A stretch of DNA of 64,000 bases, taken from the NCBI RefSeq assembly GCF_035610345.1, contig NZ_CP141212.1:191976-255975 (forward strand), read 5' to 3'. The position numbers were made by a program, and so were the translations under genes. Of this stretch, positions 1-9,246 are shown piece after piece. This stretch comes from Sinorhizobium meliloti. GTDB taxonomy: Bacteria; Pseudomonadota; Alphaproteobacteria; Rhizobiales; Rhizobiaceae. A model generated the notes under the pieces. The model was given only the letters and a program-made list of their open reading frames with translations, had not been told where the DNA came from and searched no databases. The first letter of the stretch is position 1. Every line of letters begins with the position of its first letter.

Positions 1-1563
1 GCCGCGATGGAACGCGGTCAGCTTGTCGCCGACGGCGGCGTCGGCCTGGGTGCGCCGCTGATTGTGGCGGACATATTCGACCCAGGTCGGCACGTGGTAG
101 GTCTCGGTCCAGGTGGTCGGGTTTTCGAGGTCGCGCATCAGCGCCCAGTGGCCGGCTCCGTCGCGGATGCGGATACGCCTCCGCTCCGCCATCGTTTTCA
201 GGAACTCGGGGATGTCCTCATCGGCGATCTCGTAGTCGATCATGACGACGATGGGACCGCTGCGCGGCTTCAGGTCGAGCTCGAGCAGCGGCTCGTTGAA
301 GCGGTTGAGCGGGTCGAGATTGAGCGACTTGAACTCCGGCAGGGCGAAGCGCAGCCCGATTGCCGCGCCCGCGAGCATCAGCAGACAGGAGCCGATGAGT
401 GCGTTGGCCGCGCCGTATTGTTCGGCAGTGACGCCCCAGAGCCAGCTGCCGCCGGCAATCCCGCCGAAGGTCATGGTCTGGTAGAGCGAAAGCGCCCGGC
501 CGACGACCCAGCGCGGCGTGGAGAGCTGCACCGTCGTGTTGAAGAGCGACAGCGCCAGCACCCAGCAGGCACCGGACACGGCGAGCACGAGGCAGGTCAG
601 CCAGCCCTGCGAGCTGATGGCCGTGACCAGAGCGCTGAAGGCGAAGCCGGCGAAGGCATAGCGCACGATCGCCTCGCTGGTGAGGAATTCCCTCAGCCTT
701 GCACTCAGGAGCGCGCCGCCGATCGCGCCGACGCCGAAGGCGCCGAGCATGACGCCGTAGGTGAGCGGGCCGCCGCCGACGAGGTCGCGTGCCACCAGCG
801 GCAGCAGTGCAAGTATGGCGCTCGCCGAAAGGCCGAAGGCGAAGCCGCGCACGAGCACTTTACCGATATTCGGCGACATCGCCACGTAGCGCAGCCCCGC
901 AGAAACCGCGCGTCCGAGCGTCTCGCGCGGCAGCCGGTTTTCGGGAGCGACCGGTTTCCATCGGGCGAGCGCGAAGAGAATCGCGAAATAGCTGAGCGTG
1001 TTGGCGGCAAAGGCAGCCGCCGCACCCGCGGCCGCCACGATGGCGCCGCCGATCGCCGGACCGACGCTGCGGGTAAGATTGAATCCCATGCTGTTCAGCG
1101 CGACTGCAGCCGGCAGGTCGTCGCGCGGAACCATGTCGCCGACCGAGGCTTGCCAGGACGGGTTGTTGAGAGCGGTGCCGCAGCCGAGAAGAAAGGTGAA
1201 GATGAGCAGTAGCCACGGCGTAACGATACCGTAATAGGCGCAGACGGTGAGCAGCGCCGAGACGGCGAGCATGAAGCTCTGCGCGACGAGCATGATCCGC
1301 CGCCGGTCGAAATTGTCGGCAAGTGCGCCGGAAACCAGCGAGAAGAGCATGATCGGCAGCGAGGTCGAGGCCTGCACCAGCGCCACCATGTTCACCGATT
1401 GCGAAATGGACGTCATGAGCCAGGCCGCACCCACGGCCTGGATCAGCCCGCCGAAATTGGAGGCAAGGCTCGCGATCCAGATGGTGCGGAAGATGTCGTG
1501 CCTGAAGGGCGCCAACGGCGATATGCGGTTCGTCACCTCTGATCTCTTTCGGTTGCTCGTCAT
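1..1563 (-). CDS. MFS transporter, EntS-like (3' end outside window)
   Basis: A minus-strand frame stays open for 521 codons from the ATG at 1563 to the window edge with no stop, so the gene is cut. The product begins MTSNRKRSEV and has about twelve hydrophobic segments up to roughly residue 415. A cytoplasmic motif DNFDRRR after the second segment is the usual major-facilitator loop 2-3 signature. This resembles the MFS_3/EntS branch, which exports siderophores or other small molecules across the inner membrane. A soluble tail of more than 100 residues follows the last helix, as in many rhizobial members. The substrate cannot be read from sequence. It is divergent from rimP, with about 210 bp between them. 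Confidence 0.85.
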   Translation of the reverse strand, partial: MTSNRKRSEVTNRISPLAPFRHDIFRTIWIASLASNFGGLIQAVGAAWLMTSISQSVNMVALVQASTSLPIMLFSLVSGALADNFDRRRIMLVAQSFMLAVSALLTVCAYYGIVTPWLLLIFTFLLGCGTALNNPSWQASVGDMVPRDDLPAAVALNSMGFNLTRSVGPAIGGAIVAAAGAAAAFAANTLSYFAILFALARWKPVAPENRLPRETLGRAVSAGLRYVAMSPNIGKVLVRGFAFGLSASAILALLPLVARDLVGGGPLTYGVMLGAFGVGAIGGALLSARLREFLTSEAIVRYAFAGFAFSALVTAISSQGWLTCLVLAVSGACWVLALSLFNTTVQLSTPRWVVGRALSLYQTMTFGGIAGGSWLWGVTAEQYGAANALIGSCLLMLAGAAIGLRFALPEFKSLNLDPLNRFNEPLLELDLKPRSGPIVVMIDYEIADEDIPEFLKTMAERRRIRIRDGAGHWALMRDLENPTTWTETYHVPTWVEYVRHNQRRTQADAAVGDKLTAFHRG

Positions 1564-1657
1564 GTGGATTGCTTCGTTATAAACCTCGGAACGCGATGCG
1601 CCAGACGCTGAAACTTGCGTTCGGGCCGAAAGGTCCGACCCGGCGCCTGCGCGACCC

Positions 1658-1686
1658 TTGCAATTTACGGCAATGAAGCGTATATG
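1658..1686 (+). promoter_or_regulatory. Promoter of the rimP-nusA-infB operon
   Basis: TTGCAA at 1658-1663 and TATATG at 1681-1686 are separated by exactly 17 bp. This fits the Sinorhizobium housekeeping promoter form (CTTGAC-N17-CTATAT type). Transcription would start near 1692, just ahead of the hairpin at 1715-1745. The assignment is by inspection only. Confidence 0.6.
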
Positions 1687-1713
1687 AGCCTCAAATTCTT
1701 GATCGGTTAGATG

Positions 1714-1746
1714 AAGAGTGGGGCCGTGAGGACCCGCTCTTTTTTA
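1714..1746 (+). terminator. Attenuator-like terminator in the rimP leader
   Basis: AGAGTGGG (1715-1722) pairs with CCCGCTCT (1733-1740), one G-T pair included, around a 10-nt loop. A run of T residues follows directly to 1745. It lies between the predicted promoter and the rimP start, so it should act on the operon itself. A rimP-leader attenuator is a described RNA family in alphaproteobacteria (inferred match; not searched). Confidence 0.65.
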
Positions 1747-1774
1747 TTAGCCGGTCCGACGAGGAGAGGATCGT

Positions 1775-2392
1775 TTGTCCGATACGACAACGGCTGAAAA
1801 TACGAATGAACCCCGGCTGATTACCGAAACCGGCCTCGACCGGCGTGTTGCCGACATCATCGAGCCGGTGCTCGTGGATATGGGTTTCCGCCTGGTGCGC
1901 GTGCGTATGTCCGGTCAGAACGGCCTGACGCTGCAGGTCATGACCGAACGCAACGACGGCACCATGACCGTCGAGGATTGCGAGGAGGTCTCCAAAGCGA
2001 TCTCGCCGGTTCTCGATGTGGAAGATCCGATCGACAAGGCGTATCATCTCGAAGTGTCGTCCCCGGGGATCGATCGCCCCATGGTGCGCAGGTCCGACTT
2101 CATCCGCTGGCAGGGCCATCTGGTGAAGTGCGAGACCTCGGTCATGGTCGACGGGCGCAAGCGCTTTCGCGGCAAGATCGTTTCGGTGGACGAGGATGGC
2201 TTCCGGCTCGAGCGCGACCAGCCCGCCTATGGTGAAGAGGCGGCAGTCGCGATCCCGTTCACGGCGCTTTCGGAGGCGCGACTGATCCTGACGGACGAGC
2301 TCATCCGCGACGCGCTGACGGCCGACAAGAAAGCCAAGGCCGCGCGCGCGGCCAACGAAAACTTCGAAGACGAAGACACAGACAACGAATAA
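1775..2392 (+). CDS. rimP: Ribosome maturation factor RimP
   Basis: A 205-residue protein needed for assembly of the 30S subunit. The N-terminal half (about 25-105) carries the RimP alpha/beta domain, including the conserved stretch [10 protein letters not shown]. The second half (about 108-180) is the SH3-like barrel. An acidic tail ending DEDTDNE is typical of rhizobial members. The start codon is TTG at 1775, preceded by a strong GAGGAGAGG ribosome binding site. It is the first gene of the rimP-nusA-ylxR-infB operon, with nusA 45 bp downstream. Confidence 0.95.
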
Positions 2393-2437
2393 GGCTGGGT
2401 GCGCTTTCGATGCGCCTGCAACAGACGGAGACAAGAC

Positions 2438-4066
2438 ATGGCAGTCAGTGCTAACCGGCTCGAACTTCTGCAGATCGCAGATGCTGTGGCACGCGAAAAG
2501 GTCATCGACCGTGAGATCGTTCTGGCCGCGATGGCGGACGCGATCCAGAAGGCGGCTCGTTCGCGCTACGGTTCGGAATCGAACATCCGCGCCGACATCA
2601 ATCCGAAGACCGGTGAAATCCGTCTCCAGCGTCTCCTGGAAGTGGTCGAGAAGGCCGAGGACTATTCGACCCAGATCCCGATCGAGCTCGCCCGCGACCG
2701 CAATCCCGATGCAAAGCTCGGCGATTTCATCGCCGATCCGCTGCCGCCCATGGATTTCGGCCGCATCGCCGCCCAGTCCGCCAAGCAGGTGATCGTGCAG
2801 AAGGTGCGCGAAGCCGAGCGCGACCGTCAATACGAAGAGTTCAAGGATCGTGTCGGCGAGATCGTCAACGGCACCGTCAAGCGCGTCGAATACGGCAACG
2901 TCATCGTCGATCTCGGCCGTGGCGAGGGCATCATCCGCCGCGACGAGATGATCCCGCGTGAGAACATGCGCTATGGCGACCGCGTCCGCGCCTTCGTCTA
3001 CGACGTCCGCCGCGAGCAGCGCGGACCGCAGATCTTCCTGTCGCGCACGCATCCGCAGTTCATGGTGAAGCTCTTCACCATGGAGGTGCCGGAAATCTAT
3101 GACGGTATCATCCACATCAAGTCGGTTGCCCGCGACCCGGGCTCGCGCGCCAAGATCGCCGTCGTCTCCAACGATTCGTCGATCGATCCGGTCGGCGCCT
3201 GCGTCGGTATGCGCGGCTCGCGCGTGCAGGCCGTGGTCGGCGAGCTTCAGGGCGAGAAGATCGATATCATTCCCTGGTCGCCGGATCCGGCTTCTTTCAT
3301 CGTCAATGCGCTGCAGCCGGCGGAAGTTGCCAAGGTGGTTCTCGACGAGGACGCGGAACGCATCGAGGTCGTGGTTCCGGACGAGCAGCTTTCGCTCGCG
3401 ATCGGCCGCCGCGGCCAGAACGTGCGCCTTGCCTCGCAGCTGACCGGCTGGGACATCGATATCCTCACCGAGCAGGAGGAAAGCGAGCGTCGCCAGAAGG
3501 AATTCAACGAGCGCACGCAGCTCTTCATGGATGCGCTGGACGTCGACGAGATGGTCGGTCAGGTGCTCGCCTCCGAGGGCTTCGCCCAGGTCGAAGAGCT
3601 CGCCTATGTCGAACTCGACGAAATCTCCTCCATCGAGGGCTTCGACGAAGATACGGCAAACGAGCTCCAGACCCGCGCCCGCGAATATCTCGAAAAAATC
3701 GAGGCGGAAATGGATGCCAAGCGCAAGGAGCTCGGCGTTTCCGACGAGCTGCGGACGATCGATGGCCTCACCAGCCAGATGCTGGTCGCTCTCGGCGAGG
3801 AAGGCATCAAGACGATCGAGGACTTTGCCGGCTGCGCCGCCGACGACCTCGTCGGCTGGACCGAGCGCAAGGATGGAGAGACCAAGCGCTTCGAGGGCAT
3901 CTTCTCGAAGTTCGAAGTCACCCGGGAAGAGGCCGAAACCATGATTGTGCAGGCTCGTCTGGCCGCCGGCTGGATCACCGAAGAGGATCTGGTCAAGCAG
4001 CAGGAGGAGGAGCAGGAGCAGGATGAGACGATCGAGGTCGCCGAAGGCGCGGATCAGGACGCCTGA
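2438..4066 (+). CDS. nusA: Transcription termination/antitermination protein NusA
   Basis: A 542-residue NusA that binds RNA polymerase and controls pausing, termination and antitermination. In order it shows the RNAP-binding N-terminal domain (about 1-130), an S1 domain (about 135-200, [15 protein letters not shown]), two KH domains (about 230-350, with [11 protein letters not shown] in the second) and two C-terminal helix-hairpin repeats, then an acidic tail. The frame is open upstream to 2399, but the ATG at 2438 with a GGAG site matches the family start [12 protein letters not shown]. The gene ends 5 bp before ylxR. Confidence 0.96.
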   Translation: MAVSANRLELLQIADAVAREKVIDREIVLAAMADAIQKAARSRYGSESNIRADINPKTGEIRLQRLLEVVEKAEDYSTQIPIELARDRNPDAKLGDFIADPLPPMDFGRIAAQSAKQVIVQKVREAERDRQYEEFKDRVGEIVNGTVKRVEYGNVIVDLGRGEGIIRRDEMIPRENMRYGDRVRAFVYDVRREQRGPQIFLSRTHPQFMVKLFTMEVPEIYDGIIHIKSVARDPGSRAKIAVVSNDSSIDPVGACVGMRGSRVQAVVGELQGEKIDIIPWSPDPASFIVNALQPAEVAKVVLDEDAERIEVVVPDEQLSLAIGRRGQNVRLASQLTGWDIDILTEQEESERRQKEFNERTQLFMDALDVDEMVGQVLASEGFAQVEELAYVELDEISSIEGFDEDTANELQTRAREYLEKIEAEMDAKRKELGVSDELRTIDGLTSQMLVALGEEGIKTIEDFAGCAADDLVGWTERKDGETKRFEGIFSKFEVTREEAETMIVQARLAAGWITEEDLVKQQEEEQEQDETIEVAEGADQDA

Positions 4067-4071
4067 TCGCG

Positions 4072-4764
4072 ATGATCGTCGAGATCGATGCCGACAGCCT
4101 GCCTGCGGACAAGGGTCCGAAGGACCGGAACGGCAACAACCGGACCTGTATCGTCACGCGTGAGAGCGGCTCTCCTGAAGAGTTGATCCGCTTTGTCGCC
4201 GGACCCGACGGCGTCGTCGTTGCGGATCTGAAGCGGCAGCTCCCGGGGCGCGGATGTTGGGTCAAGTCCGAGCGGCAGCTCGTGGAAAAAGCGGTGGCGA
4301 AGAAGCTCTTCGCCCGCGCTCTTCGCGCCGAAGTGAAGGCGAATGCCGGGCTCGCGGACGAGGTCGAGAGACTTCTCGCCGAGCAGCTCGCGGGCATGAT
4401 GAACATGGCGCGCAAGGCGGGCCAGTTCATCTCCGGCGCGACGAAGACGGAGCAGGCGGTGCGCGGCCTTGCCGCGCTGGCCGTCTTTCATGCGATCGAT
4501 GCGGCCGCGGATGGCGTCCGCAAGATCGATCAGGCCCGCAAGGCGATGAGCTTCGTCAGCGAGGACGAAACGGAAATACCCGCTTTCCGCCCCTTCACGG
4601 GGGCGGAAATGGAGGGACTTTTGGGAAGTAATGCCTTTATCCATGCCGCAGCGCTTGCAGGGCAGGCAGGTGAAGGTGTAGTGAAGCGCGCAATCATGCT
4701 CGAAAAGTACCGAGGATCCGTCCCGGTCCGGGCCGAAGGCGGCGCTGGCAAGCCACAGCAATGA
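4072..4764 (+). CDS. YlxR-L7Ae fusion RNA-binding protein
   Basis: A 230-residue protein whose N-terminal part (about 20-90) is a DUF448/YlxR domain with the motif LPGRGCWV and the RTCIVTRE beginning. The middle (about 105-200) resembles an L7Ae-type RNA-binding fold. In Gram-positive bacteria the two parts are separate genes (ylxR, ylxQ) lying between nusA and infB. Here they form one chain at the same place in the operon. It probably contacts rRNA or the transcription-translation machinery; no specific function is shown. The start is 5 bp after the nusA stop. Confidence 0.85.
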   Translation: MIVEIDADSLPADKGPKDRNGNNRTCIVTRESGSPEELIRFVAGPDGVVVADLKRQLPGRGCWVKSERQLVEKAVAKKLFARALRAEVKANAGLADEVERLLAEQLAGMMNMARKAGQFISGATKTEQAVRGLAALAVFHAIDAAADGVRKIDQARKAMSFVSEDETEIPAFRPFTGAEMEGLLGSNAFIHAAALAGQAGEGVVKRAIMLEKYRGSVPVRAEGGAGKPQQ

Positions 4765-4869
4765 AGCGCGTCACCGGCAGAGACCGGCATAGCGAGCATT
4801 GTTTGAGACAATTTGGAAGACAGGGTCAGGGGTTTCGTATCCGGCCCTGATCGCTAGGAACGGAACGGA

Positions 4870-7539
4870 ATGACGGACAACAAAGACGACAAGACACTCA
4901 GCGTAGCGGGCAAGAAGACGCTGACCCTGAAGCCCTCCGGGGTGACGCAGGGCACGGTGCGTCAGGATATGGGTCGCGGTCGCACCAAGGCGGTCGTGGT
5001 CGAGACCAAGAGAACGCGCGGTCCGCTGAAGCACAAGGACGAGCGCCCGATCACGCCGGTTGCCGCCACGCCTGCCGCCCGCCCGGCTGAGCAGCGTCCG
5101 ATGCCGCCGCAGCCCTCGGGTCGTCCGGCTCCTCAGCCGCAGCCGCACCAGCCGCGCCAGGAACAGAACCGCCCTCGCGGCGGTGTCGTCCTGAACGACC
5201 TCTCTGCCGGTGAGATGGAAGCCCGCCGCCGCGCCCTGGCGGAAGCCCAGATTCGCGACGCCGAGGAAGCCAAGCGTCGCGCCGAGGACGAAGTGCGCCG
5301 CCAGCGCGAGGAGGAAGAGCGCCTCGCCCGCGAGAAGGAAGAGGCTGCGCGCCGTGCCGCCGAAGAGGCTGCACGCCCGCCGGTAGAGGCTGAAAAGATC
5401 GAGGAGAAGGTCGAGGCTGCAAGTCCCGCCGTCGGCGAACGCCGTGTCGAGACGCGCCCGCAGCCGGGACGCCCGGCTCCGGCTGCAACGCCGGCGGGGC
5501 CGGACGGTGCAGCACTTCGCGGCCGCCGCGGGACCGAGAGCGAGGAAGACGAACGCCGCCGCAGCGGCGCCGGTGCTCCCCGCGGCAAGGTCGTGCGTCC
5601 GGAGCCGGCCAAGCCCGCTCCCCGTGCAAAGGGTGACGAGGGCCGCCGCCAGGGCAAGCTGACGCTTACGACGGCTGCCGTGGACGAGGATGGCAGCCAG
5701 CGCGGCCGTTCGCTTTCGGCGATGCGCCGCCGCCAGGAGAAGTTCAAGCGCAGCCAGATGCAGGAAACGCGCGAGAAGATCTCCCGCGAAGTCGTCCTGC
5801 CGGAAACCATCACGATTCAGGAATTGTCGCAGCGCATGTCCGAGCGTGCGGTCGACGTCATCAAGTTCCTGATGAAGGAAGGCCAGATGATGAAGCCCGG
5901 CGACCTGATCGACGCCGATCTCGCGGAGCTCATCGCCGGCGAATTCGGCCACACGGTCAAGCGCGTTTCCGAATCGGACGTCGAGGAAGGCATCTTCAAC
6001 ATCTCCGACGTGGACGACGACATGCAGTCGCGGCCGCCGATCGTGACGATCATGGGTCACGTCGACCACGGCAAGACGTCGCTGCTCGACGCCATCCGCC
6101 ACGCCAACGTGGTTGCCGGCGAGGCAGGCGGCATCACGCAGCACATCGGTGCCTACCAGGTCGAGCAGAACGGCCAGAAGATCACCTTCATCGACACGCC
6201 CGGCCACGCGGCCTTCACGGCCATGCGCGCCCGCGGCGCCCAGGCGACGGACATCGCCGTCCTCGTCGTCGCGGCCGACGACAGCGTGATGCCGCAGACG
6301 ATCGAGTCGATCAACCATGCCAAGGCGGCCGGCGTTCCGATCATCGTGGCGATCAACAAGATCGACAAGCCGTCCGCGAATCCGCAGAAGGTCCGCACCG
6401 AGCTGCTGCAGCACGAAGTCTTCGTCGAATCCATGGGCGGTGAGGTTCTCGACGTCGAGGTTTCGGCCAAGAACCAGACCAACCTCGACAAGCTTCTCGA
6501 GGCGATCCTGCTGCAGTCCGAAATCCTCGACCTCAAGGCCAATCCGAACCGGACGGCCGAAGGCACGGTGGTGGAAGCCGAGCTCGACCGCGGCCGCGGT
6601 GCGGTTGCGACCGTCCTCGTACAGAAGGGTACGCTCACTCCGGGCCAGATCATCGTCGCGGGCGATCAGTGGGGCCGTGTGCGCGCACTCGTCAACGACA
6701 AGGGTGAACATGTGAAGGCCGCCGGGCCGTCGACGCCGGTCGAGGTTCTCGGCCTCTCCGGAACGCCGGCGGCGGGCGATCGCTTCGCCGTCGTCGAGAG
6801 CGAGAGCCGGGCGCGCGAGATTTCGGAATATCGCCAGCGGCTCGCCCGCGAGAAGGCGGTTGCACGCCAGTCCGGTTCGCGCGGTTCGCTCGAGCAGATG
6901 ATGACCCAGCTCCAGACCTCCGGCGTCAAGGAGTTCCCGCTGGTCATCAAGGGCGACGTGCAGGGCTCGATCGAAGCGATCTCCGGCGCTCTGGACAAGC
7001 TGGGCACCGACGAAGTGCGCGCCCGCATCGTTCATTCGGGCGCCGGCGGCATCACCGAGTCGGACGTCTCGCTTGCGGAAGCTTCGAACGCAGCCATCAT
7101 CGGCTTCAACGTCCGTGCCAACAAGCAGGCGCGGGATGCGTCCGAGCGTGCCGGCATCGAGATCCGCTACTACAACATCATCTACGACCTGGTGGATGAC
7201 GTGAAGGCGGCGATGTCCGGTCTCTTGTCGCCGGAGCGGCGCGAGACCTTCCTCGGCAATGCCGAGATCCTGGAGGTGTTCAACATCACCAAGGTCGGCA
7301 AGGTCGCGGGTTGCCGCGTCACCGAGGGCAAGGTCGAACGTGGCGTCGGCGTCCGTCTGGTACGCGACAACGTCGTCATCCACGAAGGCAAGCTCAAGAC
7401 GCTCAAGCGCTTCAAGGACGAAGTCTCCGAGGTCCAGTCCGGCCAGGAATGCGGTATGGCCTTCGAGAACTACGAGGACATCCGTGCCGGCGACACGATC
7501 GAGTGCTTCCGCGTCGAACACGTCACGCGGACGCTCTGA
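4870..7539 (+). CDS. infB: Translation initiation factor IF-2
   Basis: An 889-residue GTPase that brings fMet-tRNA to the ribosome. The N-terminal ~300 residues are a long charged, Pro/Arg/Glu-rich region, including a coiled-coil run rich in EEA/RRA repeats. The G domain has GHVDHGKT at 396-403, DTPGH at 442-446 and NKID at 496-499. Domains II to IV follow, including the C-terminal fMet-tRNA-binding domain. The start ATG at 4870 has a GGAACGGA site. A strong terminator follows at 7560. The antisense frame across this gene is long but is only a shadow of its codon bias. Confidence 0.96.
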   Translation: MTDNKDDKTLSVAGKKTLTLKPSGVTQGTVRQDMGRGRTKAVVVETKRTRGPLKHKDERPITPVAATPAARPAEQRPMPPQPSGRPAPQPQPHQPRQEQNRPRGGVVLNDLSAGEMEARRRALAEAQIRDAEEAKRRAEDEVRRQREEEERLAREKEEAARRAAEEAARPPVEAEKIEEKVEAASPAVGERRVETRPQPGRPAPAATPAGPDGAALRGRRGTESEEDERRRSGAGAPRGKVVRPEPAKPAPRAKGDEGRRQGKLTLTTAAVDEDGSQRGRSLSAMRRRQEKFKRSQMQETREKISREVVLPETITIQELSQRMSERAVDVIKFLMKEGQMMKPGDLIDADLAELIAGEFGHTVKRVSESDVEEGIFNISDVDDDMQSRPPIVTIMGHVDHGKTSLLDAIRHANVVAGEAGGITQHIGAYQVEQNGQKITFIDTPGHAAFTAMRARGAQATDIAVLVVAADDSVMPQTIESINHAKAAGVPIIVAINKIDKPSANPQKVRTELLQHEVFVESMGGEVLDVEVSAKNQTNLDKLLEAILLQSEILDLKANPNRTAEGTVVEAELDRGRGAVATVLVQKGTLTPGQIIVAGDQWGRVRALVNDKGEHVKAAGPSTPVEVLGLSGTPAAGDRFAVVESESRAREISEYRQRLAREKAVARQSGSRGSLEQMMTQLQTSGVKEFPLVIKGDVQGSIEAISGALDKLGTDEVRARIVHSGAGGITESDVSLAEASNAAIIGFNVRANKQARDASERAGIEIRYYNIIYDLVDDVKAAMSGLLSPERRETFLGNAEILEVFNITKVGKVAGCRVTEGKVERGVGVRLVRDNVVIHEGKLKTLKRFKDEVSEVQSGQECGMAFENYEDIRAGDTIECFRVEHVTRTL

Positions 7540-7559
7540 TCCGATCCGGCAGGGTATTG

Positions 7560-7596
7560 GCGAGCGCCGGATCGGCTCCGGCGCTCGCTTTTTTTT
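7560..7596 (+). terminator. Strong terminator after infB
   Basis: A perfect 12-bp stem, 7560-7571 with 7577-7588, encloses a 5-nt loop and is followed by eight T residues. It sits between infB and rbfA, so rbfA-truB must be transcribed by read-through or from their own promoter. Confidence 0.9.
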
Positions 7597-7697
7597 GAGT
7601 GAGAAGCGCGCGACTCCGCCCGCCTCTCGCATGTTGGAACCGATCGCGTTTCGATGAGGGTTTGATACGCCCGATCGGCGCGGTCCAGGGTGAAACG

Positions 7698-8105
7698 ATG
7701 GCCAAATCCACATCCTCCGCTCCGTCCCAGCGCATGCTGCGCGTCGGCGAACAGGTGCGCGCAGCGATAACGCAGGTGCTGCAACGCGGTGAAGTACTCG
7801 ATCCGCTGATCGAAAACTCGGTGATTTCCATTTCCGAGGTGCGCATGTCGCCCGATCTGAAGATCGCCACGGCCTATGTGACCCCACTCGGGGTCGCCGA
7901 TCACGCGGCGGTTATCGAAGCGCTGAACAGGCATGCGAAATTCATTCGCGGGCGGCTCGGCCCGCAATTGCGGCAGATGAAATACATGCCGGACGTCCGA
8001 TTCCGGGACGATACCAGCTTCGACAACTATCAGAAGATCGACTCGCTGCTGCGCTCGCCGGAGGTCAGTCGCGACCTCGATCGCGACGCCGACGACGAAG
8101 AGTAA
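7698..8105 (+). CDS. rbfA: Ribosome-binding factor A
   Basis: A 135-residue KH-fold protein that binds the 30S subunit and acts in late 16S rRNA processing. The stretches [18 protein letters not shown] and [18 protein letters not shown] are family features. The frame is open from 7599, but the ATG at 7698 gives the usual length and N-terminus. The C-terminus is acidic (DRDADDEE). truB begins 12 bp downstream, so the two genes are co-transcribed. Confidence 0.93.
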   Translation: MAKSTSSAPSQRMLRVGEQVRAAITQVLQRGEVLDPLIENSVISISEVRMSPDLKIATAYVTPLGVADHAAVIEALNRHAKFIRGRLGPQLRQMKYMPDVRFRDDTSFDNYQKIDSLLRSPEVSRDLDRDADDEE

Positions 8106-8117
8106 GCGACGGAACCG

Positions 8118-9053
8118 ATGTCCAGACCCCGTAAACCAAAGGGCCGCCCGATTTCGGGATGGCTGATCCTCGACAAACCCCTCGATTTCGGTTCGACCGA
8201 GGCCGTATCCAAGATCAAGTGGCTGTTCAAGGCGCAGAAGGCGGGCCATGCCGGCACGCTCGATCCGCTCGCCTCCGGCATGCTGCCGATCGCGCTCGGC
8301 GACGCGACGAAAACCGTTCCCTACGTCATGGACGGCCGCAAGATCTACGAATTCACGGTGGCCTGGGGCGAGGAGCGCTCCACCGACGACCTCGAAGGCG
8401 AAGCCGTCCGCTCTTCCGCCGCGCGTCCGGAGGAAGAGGCGATCCGCGCCCTGCTGCCGAAATATACCGGCGTAATCGCGCAGGTGCCGCCGCAGTTCTC
8501 CGCGATCAAGATCGGCGGCGAGCGCGCCTATGATCTCGCCCGCGACGGCGAAACCGTCGAGATCCCGGCGCGGGAGGTGGAGGTCTTCCGCCTGTCGCTC
8601 ATCGGTTCGGCTCCGAACCTCGCTCACTTCGAGATCGAATGCGGCAAGGGCACCTATGTCCGTTCGCTTGCCCGCGACATGGGCCGCGATCTCGGCTGCT
8701 TCGGTCATATCGCGTCGCTGCGCCGCACCTTCGTCGCTCCTTTCGGCGAGGAAGACATGGTGCCGCTCGCCGACCTCGTGGCACTGGAAAAGATCGAGGA
8801 CGAGGCGGAGCGTCTCGCCGCGCTCGACGCGTATCTGATCGACACGGGGGAGGCCCTGTCCGACCTGCCGCATATCGCGGTCAGCGACGACCAGGCGCAC
8901 CGGCTCAAAATGGGCAATCCGATCATCCTGCGCGGACGTGACGCACCGCTGCCCGCGCCCGAGGCCTATGCCACCGTTCAGGGCAAGCTGGTGGCGATCG
9001 GTGAGATCGCCGAGGGCGAGTTCCGGCCGAAGCGCGTTTTCGCCTCCCAATAA
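8118..9053 (+). CDS. truB: tRNA pseudouridine(55) synthase TruB
   Basis: A 311-residue enzyme that makes pseudouridine 55 in the T loop of tRNAs. The catalytic aspartate is Asp49 in the motif [12 protein letters not shown]. The later conserved stretch [11 protein letters not shown] is also present. It lies 12 bp after rbfA. In many proteobacteria rpsO-pnp follow directly, but here a sensor kinase gene intervenes. Confidence 0.95.
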   Translation: MSRPRKPKGRPISGWLILDKPLDFGSTEAVSKIKWLFKAQKAGHAGTLDPLASGMLPIALGDATKTVPYVMDGRKIYEFTVAWGEERSTDDLEGEAVRSSAARPEEEAIRALLPKYTGVIAQVPPQFSAIKIGGERAYDLARDGETVEIPAREVEVFRLSLIGSAPNLAHFEIECGKGTYVRSLARDMGRDLGCFGHIASLRRTFVAPFGEEDMVPLADLVALEKIEDEAERLAALDAYLIDTGEALSDLPHIAVSDDQAHRLKMGNPIILRGRDAPLPAPEAYATVQGKLVAIGEIAEGEFRPKRVFASQ

Positions 9054-9246
9054 TTCTGCTGGTCGAAAATCGATCTTGCGCGTTTAAAGTCGAGCGGCGC
9101 GGCACGCGCGGCGTATACTCGTTGTGCGCCGAAGCCCATATTGTCATTGTGGGCCTGCCGGCCGCGCTCGAATCATGAACGGGCGGCCCGGAAGCACACG
9201 GCACCCGCTCCGGTAATGCGGCAGGGAATCGGCAAGAGGCGTACAT

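Noticed and set aside
7..1212. Plus-strand open frame of 401 codons at the window start
   Set aside because: The opposite strand encodes a full set of MFS helices and motifs. The plus product is Arg/Glu/Gly/Ala-rich without hydrophobic core, so it is a shadow.
4771..7887. 1038-codon open frame antisense to infB
   Set aside because: It lies fully opposite a conserved gene and has Asp/Arg/Leu/His-rich, repetitive composition typical of the shadow frame of GC-rich coding DNA. No family resemblance and no ribosome site.
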